Shown piece by piece: positions 58,016 through 64,000 of a DNA stretch of 64,000 nt (the stretch's first letter is position 1; every line of letters starts with the position of its first letter). A program made the translations under genes and the position numbers. The notes under the pieces are model-generated. The model saw only the letters and a program-made list of their open reading frames with translations. It was not told where the DNA came from and ran no database searches. The stretch is from Pogostemon cablin (taxonomy: Eukaryota; Streptophyta; Magnoliopsida; Lamiales; Lamiaceae): NCBI GenBank assembly GCA_023678885.1, contig CM042987.1, positions 30,466,927 to 30,530,926 on the forward strand, given 5' to 3'.

Positions 58016-58218
58016 CTCCCTCCGTCCGCTTCTAAGGTGTTAATTTTACTATTTTTGGCGTCTGGTTCAAAGGTATCAATTTTCTTATTTAGTAAAAAAG
58101 TATACAATATGGCCCACCACTTCCCTCTAATACAACTACCCACTTTACATATAATAATAATAATTCTTAATCCACGTGCAAAAAAGCAAACGGACACCTT
58201 AGAATCAGACGGAATGAG
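58016..58218. mobile_element. Stowaway-like MITE
   Basis: The ends are CTCCCTCCGTCCGCTTCTAA and ...CCTTAGAATCAGACGGAATGAG with TA flanks. The interior includes GGCCCACCACTTCCCTCTAA and AATCCACGTGCAAAAAAGCA. Confidence 0.8.
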
Positions 58219-58345
58219 TATATTTTATTCAATTTAATTTTTCAAAATATCCTTTCTATTTCTTACATCATTATAACAAAAAAATTACTTTTCTTAAATT
58301 TCTTGCTACTAAATACATGCATGTATTCTTGGGATGAAGGAAGTA

Positions 58346-58568
58346 CTCCCTCCGTCTGCCCGAAAGGTCCACATTTTGCCATTTTGGGCATCCGCACCAA
58401 AGGTCCACATTTTTCTTTTTAAACACATGACCCACACACATCACTAATACAATAAATTTATGGGATCATACACCCCACTAATACAATTACCAACTACACC
58501 TTAAATAATAATACTCCTTAATCTACGTGCAAAAAGCAAATGTCCACCTTTGTGGCGGACGGAGGGAG
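58346..58568. mobile_element. Stowaway-like MITE
   Basis: The ends are CTCCCTCCGTCTGCCCGAAA and ...TTTGTGGCGGACGGAGGGAG with TA flanks. The family hallmark ACCTTAAATAATAATACTCC is present. It lies close to the previous copy in the same orientation. Confidence 0.85.
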
Positions 58569-58741
58569 TAATATTTTTCATCATTTAATATTATTTCTAT
58601 CTTTTTCATATAATTTTTATTCTATTTAAAGTTAAAATTTACCATATTAAAAAACTTAAAACAAACATTTATATCATTCATTAAATTTTCAAAAACAAAA
58701 ATCTTAATTCTAAACCTCAATCAAACATCACTTGAACAAAA

Positions 58742-58978
58742 CTCCTTCCATCTCATTTCAATGCTTACGTTTATGTTTTGCACGTTGAATAAGGAAGAAA
58801 ATATTTTAATAGATACTTAAAAATAGTAATATTTAATGTAAAGTGGATAAGAATATTAATATTGAATGTGAGTTGATATTAATTGTTTTAGGTGAGTTTC
58901 ACCTATAAAAAAAAAACATAAAGATTAAAATGAAATGACCAAAATAAAAATAGATAAAAATTGAAAAGAGTGGGTGAG
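58742..58978. mobile_element. Stowaway-like MITE, degenerate
   Basis: The left end CTCCTTCCATCTCATTTCAA and the right end ...GAAAAGAGTGGGTGAG (followed by TA) are weakly inverted. GTTTTGCACGTTGAATAAGG matches the family interior. Confidence 0.5.
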
Positions 58979-59496
58979 TATTTATCTAGTCTCACCCCCC
59001 ACTTCATAAATAAAATACTCCTAAAATAAATTTGTATATAGATTCACACACGCCTGTACCAAGAACTGCGTGTATTGCGTGTGAGTGTGCATTTGGGTGT
59101 GGGGTGTTTGGCAACACAGAGGTCATTAAGGCGTGAAGTTAGTGAGAAATCCACACACGTTTAGAATTCTTCCAGAAATCAAATCGTGGCAACGAAATTA
59201 CACAAAAAGCATCTCCATTTCTCTTATTATCTTCAATTAAAACACCTCAAACACTATTATGGCATCACTCCAACACCCTGTTACAGCCTACAGCCTATCC
59301 CTTCCACCGCGGTTACGAAATTATTGGAATTAATTTATTAATATTTTGCTGCTTTTTCCATTCACTGTCGCCTGAAATTTCATCTGGGCTCCTCGTTTCT
59401 TGTCTGTTTCTTCTCTTTTCTTGGATTTTACTCCCTGTTTCTGGGTGAAGTTTGCTTTTTTATTCAGACTTTTGATCTGGGGTTGTTGGGAAAATT
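58979..59496 (+). promoter_or_regulatory. Promoter and leader region of the transporter gene
   Basis: C/T-rich leader-like sequence runs from about 59210 to the ATG. A GTATATAGATTC stretch near 59033 could serve as a distant TATA element. The exact start of transcription cannot be read from sequence. Confidence 0.35.
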
Positions 59497-62400
59497 ATGG
59501 AGGAGAGCATATTGTGTCAGTGGAGTGTAATTCGATCCATACTGGCTATTGTTCAATGGTGGGGTTTCAATGTCACAGTTATTATCATGAACAAATGGAT
59601 CTTTCAGGTTTGTTTCTTGATATTCCCTTTCATAGATTGAAGTGTGAAATGTGAGTTGTTTTTAATGAATTGTTATAATTTTGTGTTCTGATATAGATTT
59701 TTTTTTTTTGAGGATTTGTTTCCTTTTTCTCGGTTAGAATTGTAGCTGAATTGGTGGATCTTTCTGTTTTATTTGTCCCTTTTTTTCAATATTTATTCAT
59801 TTTTTAGCTGGAATTATTGTTCTTGTCGTTCATTTTTATTTCTGAAATCGAGTGATGTGAATTTTAGGTTATTTAGGTTATGATTTATAACATTATTTAT
59901 TTGTGCTTTTGTTTTTTTGGGTTCACATTGTATCCTCCTGTTGGAATGTTCTCAATTGTTGAGGGCATTCTTAAAATTTCTGACTTTGTACTCATCAACA
60001 TTGACTGTATTTATATTTTTTAGATGAGTTTTTGCTTTGGCAATTCAATGGTTTTGTGGGTTATACTCCTTTCGAAATTTGGGTTACACCTGGGACTCAA
60101 TGAAATTATTTTTGAAATTTTGGAAGAGCTTGTTTTTCAGCTGATAGATTTAAAGCTATATACATAGGAGCAAATTAGAAGGACAATGAATGTGATCAAA
60201 CGTATATGATTACATGTGTTGAAATGGAACTCGACTAAATTGATGATTCTGCACCAACTTCTGCATAATTAAAATTAACTTGAATTTCTATTTATTATGT
60301 GTTTGATAAATATATGCGATATCATAACCTTATGTTAATGTTGCTATAGAACTGTCTTGTTGATGTAATTGTTATTCGCAACTGAGTTCTCTGTTTATCT
60401 TTCACAGAAACTGGACTTTAAGTTTCCATTGACAGTATCGTGTGTGCACTTTATATCCTCAGCAATTGGTGCGTACATTGTAATTAAAGTGCTAAAACTT
60501 AAGCCACTTATACCAGTTGACCCTGAAGATCGATGGAGGAGGATCTTTCCCATGTCATTTGTATTTTGTATCAACATAGTATTGGGAAATGTGAGCTTAA
60601 GATACATACCTGTATCATTCATGCAAACTATCAAATCTTTCACCCCTGCCACAACCGGTGAGTTTTCAGTAAAATTTTGATTTATTATGTTTGTGGTAAC
60701 CCCATCATGTGAATAATTCTAATGTTTAATGATTTAGTACGTTTTATCATTTTTGTGATCCTAGTTATTTGTGATGATTTTAAACATAGTTAGACTGTTA
60801 GTGATTTATCTCTCCTCCTTTTGCTGTCAAAGTCTTTATACTTAGGTAATTTGTTTCTCGTGGTTTCGCAACAGTTCTCTTGCAGTGGCTAATCTGGAAG
60901 AAGTACTTTGATTGGCGAATTTGGGCTTCTCTGGTTCCTATTGTTGGGGGGATTTTACTCACGTCTATCACAGAGCTCAGTTTTAACATGTTCGGGTTTT
61001 GTGCTGCTTTATTTGGATGTATCGCTACTTCTACAAAAACCATCCTTGCAGAATCTCTGTTGCATGGATACAAATTTGATAGGTATTCACCTTTTCCTTC
61101 TGTTTCCCAGCATCTCAATCTTATTTAATATGTGATACCTAGAAAAAATTCAACAAGCATGATATGACTAATTCATATTTGATTATGAGATAGAGACGTT
61201 CAAAAAATAAATTGTTTGAACCGTCTAAGATTATGAATTAAACCTTTTTTTTCCCTCCTACTTTTGACTCTGTTAGCTCTCACATTTCATTCTTCCTGTT
61301 TTCCATGTGCCTCGTGTATGTTGGGAACACCCCCCTCTCAGTTTGTACCATAAGTGGAGCAAAAACTATTTATTAGGGAATAACCAAGCATGTAAGACAA
61401 TAGTATAGTAAAGGGCTTTTGGCTTGTCTTACTGGAAATTAAAAACACTCTAAAAGCCTAACGAAAAATTCAAACCATTGTAAAAGGGATAATACTCGGT
61501 TCAGTAACAAGGTCTTCTTGTACCTAAATTTGTGGTTGTGGACCTGTGGTATCGAATCATATTTTCTTGAATCGTGTATTTCTGGGGGTAATACTTTTCT
61601 AAGCCATTAAAACTAATCACTCTTTGTTCCTTTTTATGCTCATTGTTTTGAGTTCAGATTTATCTCACTTATACTCTAACCAAATGATCTGTTCTGGCCA
61701 ACTTCAGCATAAACACAGTATATTACATGGCACCATTTGCAACTATGATCTTGGCTGTGCCAGCGTTGCTACTTGAAGGATCAGGGGTTATCGAATGGCT
61801 CAATATCTGTCCTTCACTATTCTCGTCTCTTGTTATCATATTTGGCTCTGGAGTATTGGCCTTTTGTCTCAACTTCTCTATCTTCTATGTCATCCACTCC
61901 ACCACTGCTGTCACCTTCAATGTTGCCGGAAATCTCAAGGTGCTCATCTTTTTAATTAATTTTTTAGTTATGTAAAGAAGTTTATCATTTGCACGTGTAC
62001 AATGCTTTCTTATTACAACCATAGATTTACTAAAACTTCCAGAGGCAGCCACAATCGTCTGAGTGGTTTACACCTTACACCCTTGTGGACTACACACATA
62101 TGAGGGGTGTGTTTCAGTGTTTTTGTATGTGATTGCAATTCAAAATATTCACATTACTGTGGGCGTGGGATGTAGGTTAAGTTGCCTTTGTTGTGTTACG
62201 ACAAACTTTACGAGCAATAAGTTGAAATAGTTAAGTGGAACATTTGAAGACAATTGGTTATAAATTAGTGTCCATAATTCATGCTAAGGATAGACCTTAT
62301 CATATGTTTTATTTACGAATTTCATTCGAGCTACAAAAATCTACCAAGGCAGGATGCATTCGCTATGTTATGCAAGAATTTGGTGGCAAGTTTACTCTTG

Positions 62401-62683
62401 AATTGTGGTTTTTCTTTCCTTATTATTATTATTATCTTTTGTGTAGGTTGCTGTTGCTGTGACATGTTCGTGGCTGATCTTCCGCAACCCAATCTCCACG
62501 ATGAACGCAGTCGGATGCTCTATAACTCTCGTCGGATGTACCTTCTACGGATACGTTAGGCATTATCTCTCACACCAAGCCCCCGGAACCCCTCGTACTC
62601 CTCGCACACCTAGAACTCCTCGAACCAAAATGGAGTTGCTCCCGTTAGTTAGCGATAAAGAAAAACTAGACAACAAGGTTTGA
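59497..62683 (+). CDS. UDP-GALT1: Golgi UDP-galactose transporter (UDP-GALT1/GONST5-like)
   Basis: Five exons join in phase: 59497-59607, 60408-60657, 60875-61082, 61708-61939 and 62447-62683. All introns are GT..AG and the product is 345 residues. It begins MEESILCQWSVIRSILAIVQ WWGFN and contains family motifs MNKWIFQKLDFKFPL, VDPEDRWRRIFPMSFVFCIN, VLGNVSLRYIPVSFMQTIKS, FDWRIWASLVPIVGGILLTS, TKTILAESLLHGYKFDS, VYYMAPFATMI and STTAVTFNVAGNLKVAVAVT. It ends in a TPRTPRTPRT cytosolic tail. This is a plant KT/TPT-type nucleotide-sugar transporter of the drug/metabolite superfamily, with about ten membrane spans. By homology it exchanges UDP-galactose into the Golgi lumen for glycan synthesis. 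Length and motifs match the Arabidopsis family. The gene looks intact. Confidence 0.92.
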
Positions 62684-63049
62684 ACTTTTGATCTGTGGAT
62701 GAAAGCTTTCTTCTAGTATGGAAGTGAAAATAGATGATTACTGTAGAAATGAATGAGTTAATTTCCATTCTTTTTATCTCGGATTTACATGAATCAAATC
62801 GAAAATGAAGCAAGATTAATCATAGTTACTACCATCATACATATAACTGTGTAAGAAATTAAACTCAACAAGTTGAACTAAATTTTTAGGAATGAGTATC
62901 ATTGGTTAAAAAACATTTACATATAGAAATGGCATAGATATATTAGTTCAAATAATTAAGAACTCTACATAATAATATTCTACAGTAGCATTTTGTTAAA
63001 CATTATACTAGTAGACTCCATGGATGGGTTTCATTTTCAGACAGTGAAT
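62684..63049. other. Convergent 3' flanks
   Basis: The space between the stop codons of the plus-strand transporter and the minus-strand stress-protein gene. It presumably holds both 3' untranslated regions. No other feature is seen. Confidence 0.5.
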
Positions 63050-64000
63050 CTATGCCAAAAGCCAGAAATTCTTGTGCCATCTGGTGCTGATTAGGTATCC
63101 TCCAACTCCTTTGCTCTGCTTTCTCACTCCTATTGTTAAGCAATCCAGAGTGTTGACACACTCTTCTACAAACTCCTCTGTGCTGCTTCTCACACACAAG
63201 CTGCTCGACTCGAACAAAAAACACGGACGTTAGATGTTGAGATACCTTGCGGTTGATTAGCCAAGCATGTCGTAGTTCTGCGACATGCTCTACTAATCAA
63301 AACTGTTGAGATCTCTTGCTGTTGATTAGCCCGACTAATCAACACTGTTGAGATTTCTTCTTGTTGATTAGCCGAACATGTCTGACATGCTCGGCTAATC
63401 AACACAGCAGACGGTATGTAGATGTTGCTAGTAAAATTCATGAGTGGCAGTTAAATTTGAGTTTGTAATTCAGAATTTGGGAAGGATATGTATGTATACC
63501 AGTTGAGTAGTGGGGAGGTCTTCTTTTGACCTAATACAAGAACAGAAACTTCCAGCTTCTTAACTTGGCTCAACACTGTCGCCATTTTTGGTCCTTGAAT
63601 CACCACAGCTTCTACTTCAACCTGATTTCAGACAACACACAATCAACATTAAAACACACAAACTCCAACAACTGAAAAAGAAAAGAAAAAGTAAAGGGTC
63701 TGAAAATCTTGTCTTTATTCCAACAAAGAAAAAAAAAACATAAAATTTGTAATGATAACCCCACTCCTCTTTTGATTGTACTAGAGAGAACATAGATTAA
63801 TTTCAAGAAAACACATCTAGAAGAAGAATCTATTGAACATTGTAACAAACCCATATACAATAATGCTCAATCAGAACATTGGTTATAGAAAACCAGCAAA
63901 TGAAAGTATGAGAGAGAGAATGGAAAGAGAGACAGAGAGGGGGGAACTGACCTCAGGCTTACAGGCCTTACAGAGGGATCCAAGTGAGGAAGCAAGGTAA
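63050..64000 (-). CDS. Universal stress protein family, C-terminal exons (partial)
   Basis: Three exons on the minus strand join in phase: 64000-63952 (running off the window), 63621-63500 and 63200-63050. They encode ASSLGSLCKACKPE, then VEVEAVVIQGPKMATVLSQV, KKLEVSVLVLGQKKTSPLLN, then SSTEEFVEECVNTLDCLTIG, VRKQSKGVGGYLISTRWHKN and FWLLA. This is the C-terminal half of a plant adenine-nucleotide alpha-hydrolase-like (Usp) protein; the STRW..NFWLLA ending is characteristic. The roles of such proteins, in stress or ATP-linked signalling, are poorly defined. Junctions are CCTGAG|GTCAGT with AATCAG|GTTGAAG, and AACTG|GTATAC with GAGCAG|CTTGTG. The 5' part is outside the window. The second intron contains unusual palindromes. 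Confidence 0.88.
63225..63404. repeat. Three hairpin-forming repeats in a stress-protein intron
   Basis: Each unit has TGTTGAGATNYCTTGYKGTT, then an inverted pair built on TTGATTAG / CTAATCAA. Palindromes lie at 63252-63301, 63320-63344 (TGTTGATTAG, 5-base loop, CTAATCAACA) and 63362-63404 (TGTTGATTAGCCGAACATG, 5-base loop, matching arm with one mismatch). The period is about 50-60 bp. Confidence 0.8.

Overview
The window is AT-rich nuclear DNA from a flowering plant, most likely a eudicot. I infer this from introns with GT..AG borders and U-rich tracts, TA-flanked CTCCCTCC-type MITEs, an LRR receptor-like protein gene, a plant nucleotide-sugar transporter, a plant universal-stress-protein gene, and hAT, LINE, TRIM and solo-LTR insertions. 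The species cannot be fixed from sequence alone; an asterid is my guess.

Layout. 1-10 kb: repeats, then a cluster of small diverged genes that I read as selenoprotein-H-like (SELH/Rdx-type) paralogues. Two minus-strand copies (1936-2364 and 5249-5641) share coding sequence, 5' leader, TATA box and an upstream ~60-bp minisatellite. A broken plus-strand copy follows at 6353-6661, and a probable two-exon, two-domain plus-strand gene at 8700-9998. 10.5-14.7 kb: an EIX/Cf-type receptor-like protein gene, now a pseudogene with a stop, two frameshifts and a solo LTR bounded by a 5-bp target duplication. 15.9-16.2 kb: a small double zinc-ribbon protein. 19.3-19.8 kb: the best-preserved SELH-like gene, lacking its redox cysteines. 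20-28 kb: MITEs, AT satellite and a possible LTR. 28.0-28.5 kb and 31.5-31.9 kb: two more SELH-like members. 32-45 kb: mostly non-coding AT-rich DNA with a TRIM, a LINE tail and a small hAT element. 45.0-47.3 kb: a two-exon gene for a short Cys/His protein, with a LINE in its intron. 49.2-49.8 kb: a fold-back element interrupted by a CACTA-like MITE. 51.8-55.8 kb: a complete-ended hAT transposon with a decayed transposase. 58-59 kb: MITEs. 59.5-62.7 kb: an intact five-exon UDP-galactose transporter gene. 63.05-64.0 kb: the 3' part of a universal stress protein gene that runs off the right edge.

The genes that look intact are the zinc-ribbon gene, the SELH-like gene at 19.3 kb, the Cys/His gene, the transporter and the stress-protein gene. 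The most unusual content is the scattered family of at least seven SELH-like loci. They have kept the fold-like sequence around the PGV(K)VV(I)N and RRG.F.VR segments but lost the CxxC/CxxU active site. These family calls rest on reading the residues by eye and need a profile search.
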